The translations under genes were made by a program, and so were the position numbers. A stretch of 64,000 nt of DNA from Maricaulis sp963975345 (GTDB taxonomy: Bacteria; Pseudomonadota; Alphaproteobacteria; Caulobacterales; Maricaulaceae): positions 1 to 64,000 of the forward strand of contig NZ_CAXBGE010000012.1 in the NCBI RefSeq assembly GCF_963975345.1, read 5' to 3'. Each line of letters opens with the position of its first letter. The first letter of the stretch is position 1. The notes under the pieces are model-generated. The model was not told where the DNA came from. It worked only from the letters and a program-made list of their open reading frames with translations, and ran no database searches. This document shows, one piece after another, positions 50,124 to 59,919 of the stretch.

Positions 50124-51512
50124 TCAGCCCTGAGCGCGCTCTTCAGCGTGCCGCGCAACCATGCCAGCAGCCTGTTCTTCAAGCACTTGCTGCACACCGC
50201 GAGCGAAGCTCTGTGCGAAGCTGTGAATAAACAACAGCGGAATGGCGGCAATAAGGCCCAGCACCGTCGTCATGAGCGCTTCGGAAATACCGCCGGCCAT
50301 GATTTTCGGATCGCCTGTACCGAACAGCGTGATTTGGGTGAAGGTCTTGATCATCCCGGTCACGGTACCCAGCAGACCCAGCAGCGGTGCAATACCAGCC
50401 GCCAGTTTCAGGAAGTTGAGGCCGAATTCGAGCTTCGGCGATTCCTGGAGAATCGCTTCGTCGAGCTTCAATTCCATTGTCTCGACGTCTTTGTCCTTGG
50501 CGGCTTCATAAGCCATCATGACACGACCGAGCGGGTTGGATTTGGAGGCTTTCGACTTGCGCTTCTGGCCATTGACGGCTGCCTGCGTGCTCAACAGTGA
50601 GAACATGCGGAACAGACCGAAGGAAGCCGAGATTGCCAACAGGCCAATGATCACCAAGCCGACCATGCCGGACTGATTGATACGCTCTTTCAGATCCGGA
50701 ACGTCCTTGTAGATGTCCAGCAGCGCGCCGCGGGACGGATCAACAACGCCCATGACAATCTGATCCGGATCGGCATTGAACAGGGTCGAGGCAGCAGCAA
50801 TCAGATTGCTTGGCGGCTGGGTTGGCAGATCCGACAGGGTCCACTGGGCAGTGGTGTCGTTTTCCTTCCAACGCGCGAAACGCTGATTATTATTGAAGCT
50901 GGTGAAGGCAATGAACGGCCCAACGCGAGTCACGGGGACCGGCTGACCATTGCCAATACCGGTGACGAGCGAGTTGAACGTCACGACATTTTGCTGACCG
51001 ATCATTTCGTCGATCGCCCGGCGCCAGATGAAGTCCAGCTCCGCACGGGTCGGAAGCGTCCGGCTGGTCGCCAGGGCTTCGAGCGCATCGGCGCGGCCCG
51101 GGAATTGGGCAGACACCAGAGATGCATTGATGATGGCAGCAAATTCGCCGGCCGACTGACGGGCAGCACCGAACAGCTCACCAAACGCACCTTGGCGCTG
51201 GCGAAGTGTTTCGGCGAGCGTGTCGATCAAGCCCTGATTGGTTTCGAACTGGGCCGAAAGCGTCGCCGCTTGCCGTTCCAGTGCGGCCATCTCGCCGCGA
51301 GCCTGGGTCAACAGCGCTTGCTGCTGATTGGTGCTGCTTTGGAATTCACGCAGGCGAGCCTGGTTTTCCTGGCTGGCTTCGCGAGCGTCGTTACGCACAC
51401 GAGTCAGAAGTTCGCTGATTGATCCAGCCGGTTGCGTTTGTGCAAAGCCCCCGGCAGTGAGCGCCACGCCCATCGAAACGGCGGCGGCGAATATCTTGAA
51501 AGTGGTCTTCAT
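50124..51512 (-). CDS. TtpC-like ExbB protein with periplasmic coiled-coil N-domain
   Basis: 462 residues. Signal peptide (FAAAVSMGVALTAGGFAQTQ), then a periplasmic coiled-coil region (~25-130, e.g. NQARLREFQSSTNQQQALLT). Three membrane helices follow with the MotA/TolQ/ExbB core FLKLAAGIAPLLGLLGTVTG and GTGDPKIMAGGISEALMTTV. This architecture is that of TtpC, the extra ExbB-like protein of TonB2 systems in Vibrio. Start ATG 51512. Confidence 0.88.
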   Translation of the reverse strand: MKTTFKIFAAAVSMGVALTAGGFAQTQPAGSISELLTRVRNDAREASQENQARLREFQSSTNQQQALLTQARGEMAALERQAATLSAQFETNQGLIDTLAETLRQRQGAFGELFGAARQSAGEFAAIINASLVSAQFPGRADALEALATSRTLPTRAELDFIWRRAIDEMIGQQNVVTFNSLVTGIGNGQPVPVTRVGPFIAFTSFNNNQRFARWKENDTTAQWTLSDLPTQPPSNLIAAASTLFNADPDQIVMGVVDPSRGALLDIYKDVPDLKERINQSGMVGLVIIGLLAISASFGLFRMFSLLSTQAAVNGQKRKSKASKSNPLGRVMMAYEAAKDKDVETMELKLDEAILQESPKLEFGLNFLKLAAGIAPLLGLLGTVTGMIKTFTQITLFGTGDPKIMAGGISEALMTTVLGLIAAIPLLFIHSFAQSFARGVQQVLEEQAAGMVARHAEERAQG

Positions 51513-51536
51513 CGCTTAACTCTCCGTTCCAATCCG

Positions 51537-52319
51537 TTACTGCGCGACCGCCGGCCCCGGAAGAGGCGCGAGGAAGACAGACGGGGTGGTGACTTCTTGG
51601 GCGATCCGGATTGCGCGGGTCACATTGGTTTCATAGCTGCCCGGCAGCGCAACCCAATCAGACGAATGGATATGACGCATCGTCATGCGGCCATCAGGAT
51701 ATTTGCGGATCATGGCGATCCGGCCAATCTGGAGCACGGTGACGTTGACCGGGATGCCATCCTCGAGAACTTCTTCGTCATAAGAGTTCAACGAGCGACC
51801 GTAAGAGGCCTCGATGTCGTAAGCGTTCAGGATGACGCGATAACGTTCAGCCGGAGACACTTCCGGATCGTCGATCAGCTCATAAAGACGCTCGATACGA
51901 CGCAGCCGGCCATTTTCGCCGTCGAGGCGGAATGGAAGGTCAAGATTTACGAATTGCTCCAGGTTCTGGACCATTTCACGCATCATCGGCGACAGGTCGC
52001 GCTGGATGTTTTCGACGCGATCGATCTGCGTTTGCAGAGATCCCTTCTCGGCCTCTTGCGACCGGATGAAAACCTGCTGCTGTTCAACGAACAGCCGCTG
52101 AGATTCAATTTGGTCGAGCAAGGCACGATATTCGAGTTCGATATCCGTGCGTTGATCGTCCAGTTGGTCGATGCGCGATTGTGTTTGCGCACCTTCGGTC
52201 GTCCCCTGACGTGCTGTCTGCAGCACGGGCGCGAGTTGCGCAGTGGCAACCCCCCCGACGGCGCTCGCCGCAACCGCCGCCATGAGCGACGCGCGAACCA
52301 ATTTCTTCAAGTCCACCAT
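51537..52319 (-). CDS. DUF3450 periplasmic coiled-coil protein
   Basis: About 260 residues. Signal peptide (LVRASLMAAVAASAVGGVAT), then a long coiled coil (~30-110, SRIDQLDDQRTDIELEYRAL ... LQTQIDRVENIQRDLSPMM). A C-terminal conserved part includes DPEVSPAERYRVILNAYDIE and YGRSLNSYDEEVLEDGIPVN. DUF3450 genes are regular partners of TonB2/TtpC clusters. First gene of the operon; ATG 52319 chosen. Confidence 0.9.
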   Translation of the reverse strand: MVDLKKLVRASLMAAVAASAVGGVATAQLAPVLQTARQGTTEGAQTQSRIDQLDDQRTDIELEYRALLDQIESQRLFVEQQQVFIRSQEAEKGSLQTQIDRVENIQRDLSPMMREMVQNLEQFVNLDLPFRLDGENGRLRRIERLYELIDDPEVSPAERYRVILNAYDIEASYGRSLNSYDEEVLEDGIPVNVTVLQIGRIAMIRKYPDGRMTMRHIHSSDWVALPGSYETNVTRAIRIAQEVTTPSVFLAPLPGPAVAQ

Positions 52320-52902
52320 TTCTCGCCTCACAATGGTAATCGCAGGTCGCCAACACGGCTCCCCGCCCACATTAATTCGATGCTAAACCGACAAAAAGCC
52401 TGCCGGATTGGCCCCCTACCCTAAACTCTAACGGCGCGCTGGCCGCAATCGGACGAACCGATTTAGCGTTCAATTCTGCACGGATGGTTACCGCAGCTGT
52501 TTGTTACAGCCCACCCAGATATTGCGGTGGTGGCCCCACCGTCTATTCGACGCATCCGCGCGCCATGAAGTCCGTTCGACGCTAACACTAGCCACACGTT
52601 ACGATCAATACATCAATGTGGCTTGAATGCGGCCAATCCAGTGCTTAATGCAGCATTTTTCGCGTGAAACGCTTAAATAATTTATGCCATTCGCCTGCTG
52701 AAGGCAGTAACGCATCGTCGGAGCAGAAGATTGACCCGCCTCGCGCAAACGCGTGGTCACGAAAAATTTACGGCAATAAGCTGGCAAGATGCCTGCGGGA
52801 ATCCGCGAGCCACACACGCAAAGACCGGATCGCCGCACTGGTCGATGCTCATGCGTCCCCTGAGGGCGTGATTCGCTGCTTGCTTTGAAAGTTTGAAAAG
52901 GT
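52320..52902. other. Gene-free region between the TonB2 operon and tRNA-Gln
   Basis: It must hold the promoter of the DUF3450 operon. I saw no convincing gene; a plus-strand 74-codon frame at 52664-52888 has no coding character. Confidence 0.4.
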
Positions 52903-52977
52903 TGGCTGGGGCGCCAGGATTCGAACCTGGGAATGCCGATACCAAAAACCGGTGCCTTACCACTTGGCGACGCCCCA
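52903..52977 (-). tRNA. tRNA-Gln (TTG), CCA encoded
   Basis: On the minus strand it begins TGGGGCGTCGCCAAGTGGTA, a cloverleaf like other bacterial tRNA-Gln. Anticodon stem CCGGT/ATCGG encloses the loop TTTTGGT (anticodon TTG). The T arm has GGTTCGAATCC. The acceptor stem closes with CGCCCCA and the 3' GCCA is encoded. 75 bases. Confidence 0.95.
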
Positions 52978-53246
52978 ACCGGGTCCGCCATCTGCGACGG
53001 AGCCGGCTAGATACCGAGTCGGGCGAGCGGATGCAACGGCGCAATGCGGTGACTGCGCGGCGCATTTGCAGCACGTCCCGCACCATTGCCATCATTCTCC
53101 CAATTTGCAGGTCGGGCTCACAGGCCCGCGACATACCGCCACGTTGAGCTGATGCCCTGATTGGAAGGTAGGGCGGGAGGTTGGATTGGGCTGAATTTCC
53201 CGCGTTGCACGGCCTGCGTGAGTTGGATATAAGCCGCGCCTCGGTT

Positions 53247-53323
53247 CGGAGTATAGCTCAGCCTGGTAGAGCACCGTCTTCGGGAGGCGGGGGTCGCAAG
53301 TTCAAATCTTGCTACTCCGACCA
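53247..53323 (+). tRNA. tRNA-Pro (CGG), CCA encoded
   Basis: It begins CGGAGTATAGCTCAGCCTGG; anticodon loop TTCGGGA (anticodon CGG) lies between CCGTC and GGCGG. The T arm has AGTTCAAATCT. Acceptor end TACTCCGACCA has an encoded CCA. 77 bases. Confidence 0.95.
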
Positions 53324-53507
53324 TCTTCCCCGCCCCTGCCAACATGCCTCCTGCGACAGCTGTGCATCGCATTCAACGACCCGGGGACGTGCGCGCTGCC
53401 AATCCCTCACCCCTGTCCCGTCGCGGCACTCTATCAAGGGTCTGGACAGGACCGCTTCTTGCACGGATTGTCCGGTCAACCGCATACCCGGTTTGGAAGG
53501 ACCCTCG

Positions 53508-55292
53508 ATGAAACAGTTCTGGATTACATTTTTTGGTTCGATATTCGGCGTCGTCGTCGGCTCGGTCCTGGCCGTCATACTCGCCGCCTTCCTGATCGTC
53601 GGGATGCTGGCCTCGGCTGTTTCAGGGTCAACATCCCCGACCACCCTGCCCGGTAGCAGCACGGTGCTGGAACTGGACCTGCGCGCCGAGCGCCTCGATT
53701 CGCCGTCCCGCTCCCCCTTCGCCTTCAGCGAACCGCTCTCTGTGGTCGAGATTGTGCAGACCCTTGAACAGGCGGAATTCGATCCAGCTGTCCACGGCCT
53801 TTTCATTCGGGCCAATGAATTTGGCCTCTCGCCCGGCATGGCCGAGGAGATTCGCGATGCGATCGCCGATTTCCGCGCCTCCGGAAAATTCGTCATTACC
53901 CACGCTCAGGGATTCGAGGGCACATCGGTCACTGCCTATTTGGCGGTCGCGGGATCGGATGAGATCTGGCTGCAGGACACCGCCAGCTTCACACCCGCCG
54001 GCCTCGCGTCGGAAGTGCTCTTCCTCGGTGGCATGTTCGAACAGTTCAACGCCGAACCGCAATTCGAACAATTCTTCGAATTCAAGAATGCCGCCAATGT
54101 CTACACGCAGACCGGCTTCACCGACGCCCACCGCGAGGCGACGCTCTCCTACATGAATTCGATCTTCGATACGGCAATTGCCGATATTGCCAATGATCGC
54201 GACATCACGCCGGAAGCCTTGCGCAGCACGTTCGAAACAGCACCACATTCCGCCGAAGATGCCCTGGAACGCGGCCTGATCGACCATCTCGGCCATGTCA
54301 TCGATGCGCGCGAGGCGGCACTGGCCCGCTCCGGCAGCGGATCGCAATTGCTTGCGATTGAAGCCTATCACTCGCTGCTCAACCCATCGAGCCGGGGACC
54401 GGCCATCGCCCTGATCGAAGGTCAGGGCGCGATCGTCACCGGCACCGCCAGCGCCAGTCCATTGGGCGGCGGTGGCGGCATCGGTAGCGACGCCATGTCC
54501 GAGGCCATTCTCGACGCAGCCAACGACACCTCGATCCGCGCGATCCTCATCCGGGTCGATTCGCCCGGAGGCTCGGCGATTGCTTCAGACCAGGTCTGGA
54601 ATGCAATCGGGCGGGCCCGCGAGGCCGGCAAGCCGGTCATCATCTCGATGGCCTCGGTTGCCGCCTCGGGTGGATACTATCTGGCGGCACCAGCCGATTA
54701 TATCCTCGCGCACGCCACGACCCTGACCGGTTCGATCGGGGTTCTTGGCGGCAAGGTCGCGCTGGAAGGCACGTTCGAGATGGCCGGCCTGCATTCGGAA
54801 TCGGTCCATGTCGGCGGCGATTACGCCACCGCCTTCTCCGGCCAGCAAAGCTGGACCGAAGCCCAAAGGGCGGCTTTCCGCGCCCAAATGGCCGATACCT
54901 ATGACGACTTCACCCGCCGCGTCGCCGACGGCCGCGATCTGCCGCTCGAACGCGTGCTTGAAATCGCCCGTGGCCGGGTCTGGACCGGGGCGCAAGCGCT
55001 CGATCTGGGCCTGGTCGACGAGATTGGCGGTTTCCGCGATGCCGTCGATGCGACCAAACATCTGGCCGGCCTGGCGCCGGAGGACGATGTCCGCTTGGTC
55101 CGCTTCCCGCGTCAACAGACTCCGATCGAGGCTTTCTCGGCCCTGTTCGGCATGTCGGCCGAGACCGCCGAGACGGCAATCCGGGTGAATGCCGTGCTCG
55201 ACCTGCCGGAGGTTCGGGCTGCGCTCGAAGCCCGCTCGCAAATCGGCTCGGGTCAGATTCAATTGCGCAGCACGGCACCACAGCCGGATTGA
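53508..55292 (+). CDS. sppA: Signal peptide peptidase SppA, 67-kDa type
   Basis: 594 residues, the length of the double-domain SppA. An N-terminal membrane anchor (~residues 5-35) is followed by two ClpP-like domains. The general-base Lys is in DFRASGKFVITHAQG (~K127) of the N-terminal domain. The nucleophile Ser is in MASVAASGGYYLAAPADYIL (~S387) of the C-terminal domain. This Lys-Ser dyad digests cleaved signal peptides in the membrane. The frame is open to 53181 across the tRNA-Pro gene, so ATG 53508 is chosen. Confidence 0.93.
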   Translation: MKQFWITFFGSIFGVVVGSVLAVILAAFLIVGMLASAVSGSTSPTTLPGSSTVLELDLRAERLDSPSRSPFAFSEPLSVVEIVQTLEQAEFDPAVHGLFIRANEFGLSPGMAEEIRDAIADFRASGKFVITHAQGFEGTSVTAYLAVAGSDEIWLQDTASFTPAGLASEVLFLGGMFEQFNAEPQFEQFFEFKNAANVYTQTGFTDAHREATLSYMNSIFDTAIADIANDRDITPEALRSTFETAPHSAEDALERGLIDHLGHVIDAREAALARSGSGSQLLAIEAYHSLLNPSSRGPAIALIEGQGAIVTGTASASPLGGGGGIGSDAMSEAILDAANDTSIRAILIRVDSPGGSAIASDQVWNAIGRAREAGKPVIISMASVAASGGYYLAAPADYILAHATTLTGSIGVLGGKVALEGTFEMAGLHSESVHVGGDYATAFSGQQSWTEAQRAAFRAQMADTYDDFTRRVADGRDLPLERVLEIARGRVWTGAQALDLGLVDEIGGFRDAVDATKHLAGLAPEDDVRLVRFPRQQTPIEAFSALFGMSAETAETAIRVNAVLDLPEVRAALEARSQIGSGQIQLRSTAPQPD

Positions 55293-55318
55293 TCGCTTTT
55301 ATCGACTGACCAGAATCA

Positions 55319-55350
55319 GGGGCCCGGAGCACATGCTGCGGGCCCCTTTT
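55319..55350 (+). terminator. Intrinsic terminator of sppA
   Basis: GGGGCCCG (55319-55326) pairs with CGGGCCCC (55339-55346), followed by TTTT. It lies ~27 bases after the sppA stop. Confidence 0.8.
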
Positions 55351-55368
55351 CATATTCGGCAAGCGCCC

Positions 55369-56613
55369 TCAGGCCGTCACCAGGCCGATGATCAGCAGCA
55401 CGAACATGCCGATCGCGAGAATGAAGCCGTAGACCATGTCCATGAAGATCGTGCGCAATAGCGACGAGAATCGGCCGTGCCGGTAAACCACGCGATGGAT
55501 CCGGTAGAGATAATAATTTGACCACAACATAAAGCCGATCACGGCCGGGCCCGTCCCGACGACTGCGCCCAGCGCGAAAATAATGATGAAGCCGAAAAAC
55601 AGTACCGAGTGAAAGTGAAGTGACACAACGAGGTGGTCGTAAAAGAAATAGCCCCGCTTGTAGAAATGCGTGATGGCCAGCAAGAGGGCGTAGATCGGCA
55701 GCAGACCGAACATCAGGCGCGGCGCCCAGACCTGCATCGCGGCCAGCACCGAGGCTCCACCATCGTCAATGATGCGGTCCGCCTGGTCGGCCAAACGTCC
55801 GCGCAATTCGAGCGGGATTTCATCGACACCGCTGACCGCCAACGCGTTTGGCACGTCCGAGGCCGAATCTCCCGCAGCCTCGCGCGCCGCCTCCGGTGCC
55901 TGTTCCTGTACCTGTTCCGGCAAGAGCGCCCCGCGAATCGCCCGTTTGAGCTCCTCGGCGTCCGGAACGCCATCATCCGGCGGTGCTTGCGTCGTCCCGG
56001 CTGCATCAATCACAGGGACAAGCGCTTCGACACCGCGGTTCACCTGGTCGGTTATCGCGGCGCGTTGATCCGATGACAGGCCGCCTTGCGCCAATTGCGC
56101 ATCCAGCTCCCCGTTCTGGAGCTGCTCTGTTACGGCGCCTGCTGCGTCGCGCGCGCCCATCGTCAGCAGCGGGGTCTCGGGATTGTCCTGAAAACTGTTG
56201 ATCGCGAAAACCAGCAGGAAGAAAAGAACGCTGGCGCTCAGATACAGCCGGAAGGGTGTGACGTAGCGCGCGCGCGCGCCGGACAGATATCGCCGTGTCA
56301 GCTTGCCGGGTTGGAACAAGAGCGGCGGCAGGGTTCGCCACAACCGCCCTTCAAGTCCAAACAAGCCATCAAGGATATCGAGCAGCAAATCGCCAATCGG
56401 CCGATGGAAGCTCTCGGCGACTTGGCCGCAACTATGACAAACGGGGCCAATCAGCTTGCTGCCGCAATTGCTGCAAAGGCCCGCAGGATAGGCCGGCTCG
56501 AAAGCCGATGGCCGCCGACGCTTCTTGCGCTTCGACGCGTTGATCGCATCGCCGATCTCGTCACCGGCCGCCCCGCCGATGATCGCGTCTGTAATGCTGT
56601 CGCTACCTGCCAT
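55369..56613 (-). CDS. DUF3667 membrane protein with zinc ribbon
   Basis: 414 residues. The N-terminal zinc ribbon CSNCGSKLIGPVCHSCGQ (~47-65) is followed by the DUF3667 core LLFQPGKLTRRYLSGARARY with VTPFRLYLSASVLFFLLVFA. A long soluble middle is rich in Asp, Ala and Gln. Four C-terminal membrane helices end the protein. Function unknown. Start ATG 56613. Confidence 0.88.
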   Translation of the reverse strand: MAGSDSITDAIIGGAAGDEIGDAINASKRKKRRRPSAFEPAYPAGLCSNCGSKLIGPVCHSCGQVAESFHRPIGDLLLDILDGLFGLEGRLWRTLPPLLFQPGKLTRRYLSGARARYVTPFRLYLSASVLFFLLVFAINSFQDNPETPLLTMGARDAAGAVTEQLQNGELDAQLAQGGLSSDQRAAITDQVNRGVEALVPVIDAAGTTQAPPDDGVPDAEELKRAIRGALLPEQVQEQAPEAAREAAGDSASDVPNALAVSGVDEIPLELRGRLADQADRIIDDGGASVLAAMQVWAPRLMFGLLPIYALLLAITHFYKRGYFFYDHLVVSLHFHSVLFFGFIIIFALGAVVGTGPAVIGFMLWSNYYLYRIHRVVYRHGRFSSLLRTIFMDMVYGFILAIGMFVLLIIGLVTA

Positions 56614-56683
56614 GAGCGGACCCCCGACCTTGCTCGATTGGTTTCAAGCTAAGTCGGGAGGCCCGCACCTGACAAGTGTCCGA

Positions 56684-58318
56684 TTATTCGGCTGCAGGCG
56701 TGCTGCGGTCGACATCGGCGAAGCAAAGATAACGCGTGCGATGGATGTCGGTGAGATTGTCGACCCAACCGGTCACCCGCGGGTTGACCAGGTTCTTGTT
56801 GACATAGAAGACCAGCGGAATGATCGGCATATCGTTGACCAGCATCTGCTCGGCCTCGGCCAGCAAACCGCCGCGCACTTCCAGATCCTGCTCCTGGTTG
56901 GCGCGCTCGACCAGCGCGTCATACTCCGGGTTATTGTAGCGGGCATAATTCATCGGCACCGAACGGTATTCGCCGAGGAACAGGAAGTTATACGGATCGT
57001 TATAGTCGGCAATCCAGCCGCCATCGGCAATCTGGAAATCTCCAGCCCGCAGATTGTCATAATGAATCTGCGTGTCATTGACGATCAGCTCGGGCTGAAC
57101 CCAATCAGCAATCGCTGACCAGTCATTCTGCACCACCGGAGCGACGCGTGGATTATCCCCGGTCGCCCGATAGGTATATTCGAAGCGGAACGGGTTGTCC
57201 GGGCCGTAGCCGGCCGCGACAAGAATATCGCGTGCCATGACGCGGCGCTGTTCCACCGGAATGTGAGCCCAGCTGGCTTCGACACCGCCCGGGTAATTGT
57301 CGATCCCCGGCGGCACCAGCGAATAGGCTGGCAGCTGCCCGGCGCGCAGGATTTCATTGGCGATGAAGTCGCGGTCAATCGCCATCCCGAGCGCATTACG
57401 AACCGCCGGGTCGGCGAATTGCTCTTGCGTCGTGTTGATGGAGAAATACACCGTGCCCATGAAGGGGTGGACCCGCACATAGTCAGGGATTTCCCGACGC
57501 AGGAATTCCATCTGCTGTCCGGGGAACTCCATATTCAAATCGAGTTCGCCATTGCGTACTCGCCGGCCAGCCGCGCTATTGTCGACGGTTGGGTAGAAAT
57601 ACACTTCGTCAACGCAGCTGTCGGCATCGTCGTAGAAAAGCGGGTTGCGGCTGAGATGGACGAAATTATTCGTGCGCCAATCAATCAGCTTGTAGGGGCC
57701 ATTGACCTCAATGTTTTCGGGACGAACCCACTCATCGCCGAATTGCTCCACGATGTGCCGCGGCAGCGGGAAAGTGGTGTAATGCGTCAACAGGCCAGGC
57801 AGATAGGGCGCCGGGTTGACCAGCCGGATTTCCAGCGTGTGCTCGTCAAGGGCATGAACGCCAATGGATTCAGGCGGCGCTTCGCCGCGGCTGGCCTCGG
57901 CAACGCCAACGATGGGGTAAAGCAGGGAGACATACTGGGCCCCGGTTTCAGGATTGGAGATCCGGCGCCAGGCGAAGACGAAATCGTCGGCCGTGACCGG
58001 CACGCCATCAGACCAGAGAGCGTCGCGCAGATGGAAGGTCCAGACCAGACCGTCCTCGCTGACTTCCCAGCTCTCCGCCATGCCCGGGATCGGGTGGGCA
58101 TCCGGGTCGTCGGTGAACAGACCGATGAACATGTCACCGATAATATTATTCTCCCAGGTACCGCTGGCCTTGTGCGGGTCGAGCGTGAGCGGTTCCGCGT
58201 TATTGCCACGGTTGAGGACAATCTCACCGGTTGGTTCCGACTGGTTGCCGCCACAATTAACGAGCGCCAATGCTGCCACTGACATCAATATGGCTGACAG
58301 AATTTTATTGCGGGTCAC
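56684..58318 (-). CDS. Oligopeptide ABC transporter substrate-binding lipoprotein (OppA-like)
   Basis: 544 residues, SBP family 5. The signal peptide ends in a lipobox (ALALVNCGGNQ), so it is lipid-anchored, which is less usual for OppA of Gram-negatives. Core motifs are EPLTLDPHKASGTWENNIIG, WSDGVPVTADDFVFAWRRIS, and RLVNPAPYLPGLLTHYTTFP with FPLPRHIVEQFGDEW. The C-terminal part has ADYNDPYNFLFLGEYRS. The permease and ATPase genes are not adjacent, so it is an orphan binding protein in this window. Confidence 0.92.
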   Translation of the reverse strand: MTRNKILSAILMSVAALALVNCGGNQSEPTGEIVLNRGNNAEPLTLDPHKASGTWENNIIGDMFIGLFTDDPDAHPIPGMAESWEVSEDGLVWTFHLRDALWSDGVPVTADDFVFAWRRISNPETGAQYVSLLYPIVGVAEASRGEAPPESIGVHALDEHTLEIRLVNPAPYLPGLLTHYTTFPLPRHIVEQFGDEWVRPENIEVNGPYKLIDWRTNNFVHLSRNPLFYDDADSCVDEVYFYPTVDNSAAGRRVRNGELDLNMEFPGQQMEFLRREIPDYVRVHPFMGTVYFSINTTQEQFADPAVRNALGMAIDRDFIANEILRAGQLPAYSLVPPGIDNYPGGVEASWAHIPVEQRRVMARDILVAAGYGPDNPFRFEYTYRATGDNPRVAPVVQNDWSAIADWVQPELIVNDTQIHYDNLRAGDFQIADGGWIADYNDPYNFLFLGEYRSVPMNYARYNNPEYDALVERANQEQDLEVRGGLLAEAEQMLVNDMPIIPLVFYVNKNLVNPRVTGWVDNLTDIHRTRYLCFADVDRSTPAAE

Positions 58319-58447
58319 GGTTTCGGTCTCCCCTCCGAGGTCTCCAAGCGATTCACTGCCGCACTGTCTAACGCAACATCATCTACCGGTCGACACTTGC
58401 CGAGCGGTCGCGCATAGTCCGGTCAGGTTCTAGATATACTGGTGAAC

Positions 58448-59056
58448 ATGAATACGCGATTACTGATTCTTGTCGTTGCAGCTGGCTGGCCCTCGACGGC
58501 GCTGGCGCAGCCCCCCACCGCGCCGCTTGACGGCCTGTTCGCGTGCGAATCGGTCGTCGATGATGCCGCACGCCTGTCCTGCCTGGACGCCGCGGTCGCG
58601 GCGCTGCACAGCGAAACCGCGAGCGGCAATGTAATTGCCGTACAGCGCGGCGAGGTCGAGGCGGCCGAGGAAGCGACGTATGGCCTGAGAATCCCCGGCT
58701 TGCGGCTGCCATCCCTGCCCCGCTTCGCCATACCACGCAGTGAGGCGAGCGACCTGGCTGCCGCCGAACAGACCACCCAGACCTCCGGTACGCATACCGT
58801 GGAGCGGGACTCCAACGGCCAGATCGAGCGGATTGATCATCTGGCAATCACGGATATCCGCTTCAACCGCTCGCGGCGCGTCGTTGTGACGCTGGCCAAT
58901 GGCCAGATCTGGCAACAGCTCGATTCCGATTCGACCCATATCGCGCGCAGTATCGAGGCCGACACCGGTGCCAGCATTCGCAGCGCGGCACTGGACTCTT
59001 ACATGGTGAAAATCGGCGATAACGGGCGTTGGTTCCGCGCCCGGCGTACACAATAA
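58448..59056 (+). CDS. Secreted protein with paired Cys motif, paralogue 1
   Basis: About 202 residues. Signal peptide (RLLILVVAAGWPSTALAQ), then a short motif FACESVVDDAARLSCLDAAV. This C-x8-RL-x-C-x-D-xx-A pattern recurs in many proteobacterial periplasmic proteins; the two Cys may form a disulfide. The C-terminal half contains SRRVVVTLANGQIWQQLDSD, an SH3-like or beta stretch also found in the next gene. GTG 58442 is an alternative start. Confidence 0.65.
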   Translation: MNTRLLILVVAAGWPSTALAQPPTAPLDGLFACESVVDDAARLSCLDAAVAALHSETASGNVIAVQRGEVEAAEEATYGLRIPGLRLPSLPRFAIPRSEASDLAAAEQTTQTSGTHTVERDSNGQIERIDHLAITDIRFNRSRRVVVTLANGQIWQQLDSDSTHIARSIEADTGASIRSAALDSYMVKIGDNGRWFRARRTQ

Positions 59057-59075
59057 TTCATTCGGGAGTAGATTG

Positions 59076-59777
59076 ATGATGACGTCACGCCTTGCCCTTA
59101 TCGCCGCTGTCGCCGGGATCGCCATCCTGGCGCCGACAGCGGCGCTGGCCGATGATCCGATCGCGGACATCCTGGCCTGCCGCGCCGTCGAGCCGGTCGA
59201 TGCCCGCCTCGCCTGTTTCGACGCCGCTGCTGAGGCGCTGGACACGTCCCATTCGAGCGGTGCCATCGTTACGGTGATGCGCGAGGATGTCGAGGCCGTC
59301 GAGCGCGACAGTTTCGGCTTCTCCATGCCCTCCCTGCCCCGCTTCCGCATCCCGCTACTGGCGGGACGGGCCGAGGCCAATGTCCGCGACGCCAACACCC
59401 TGATCGCGGCAGCAGAAGCCGGCGGCGAGACTGCAGACGCCACGCCAACCCCCAACGCCGCAGCCCCGGCCGCCAGCGCACCGGTCAATGATGCCGCCAC
59501 CGCCGCCGCGACCGATGTCCAAATTCTCGATCGTGGTTCAGACGGGAATGTCGACCGGGTCATGATGCAGATCGCGCGCACCCGCGTTGTTGGCTACAAC
59601 ACGACGATTTTTTACATGGAAAACGGCCAGGTCTGGCGCCAAACCGATGATCTTGCCGTCCGCATGCCACGGAACCTCGAGGGCGTGACGGCCGAAATCC
59701 GTCGCGGGGCCATGAGCAGCTTCCTGCTGCGCGTCAATGGCCGCGGACGCGCCATCGCCGTCGAGCGTCAACGCTAA
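59076..59777 (+). CDS. Secreted protein with paired Cys motif, paralogue 2
   Basis: About 233 residues. Signal peptide (ALIAAVAGIAILAPTAALA), motif LACRAVEPVDARLACFDAAA, an Ala/Pro-rich middle, then TTIFYMENGQVWRQTDDLAV, matching GQIWQQLDSD in paralogue 1. Both start with the same layout, so they arose by tandem duplication. GGGAG precedes the start; a TTG at 59073 is also possible. An intrinsic terminator follows. Confidence 0.65.
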   Translation: MMTSRLALIAAVAGIAILAPTAALADDPIADILACRAVEPVDARLACFDAAAEALDTSHSSGAIVTVMREDVEAVERDSFGFSMPSLPRFRIPLLAGRAEANVRDANTLIAAAEAGGETADATPTPNAAAPAASAPVNDAATAAATDVQILDRGSDGNVDRVMMQIARTRVVGYNTTIFYMENGQVWRQTDDLAVRMPRNLEGVTAEIRRGAMSSFLLRVNGRGRAIAVERQR

Positions 59778-59808
59778 AGCAACGGCCTGAGACCGCATTC
59801 AAACATGC

Positions 59809-59838
59809 AAAAGGGCCGCCCTGCCAGGCGGCCCTTTT
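59809..59838 (+). terminator. Intrinsic terminator after the paired secreted genes
   Basis: AAAAGGGCCGCC (59809-59820) pairs with GGCGGCCCTTTT (59827-59838) around CTGCCA. It follows the second gene by ~32 bases. Confidence 0.85.
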
Positions 59839-59919
59839 CATTGACATGATCCGCGACCGGCCGCGATTGCGACCATGCCCCCGTTTTTTGAGGGCTATTT
59901 CACACAGACCGGCTATCCG

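Noticed and set aside
52664..52888. Plus-strand 74-codon frame upstream of tRNA-Gln
   Set aside because: No ribosome site, unusual composition, no family resemblance.
53181..53507. N-terminal extension of SppA
   Set aside because: The frame runs through tRNA-Pro; ATG 53508 begins the membrane anchor.
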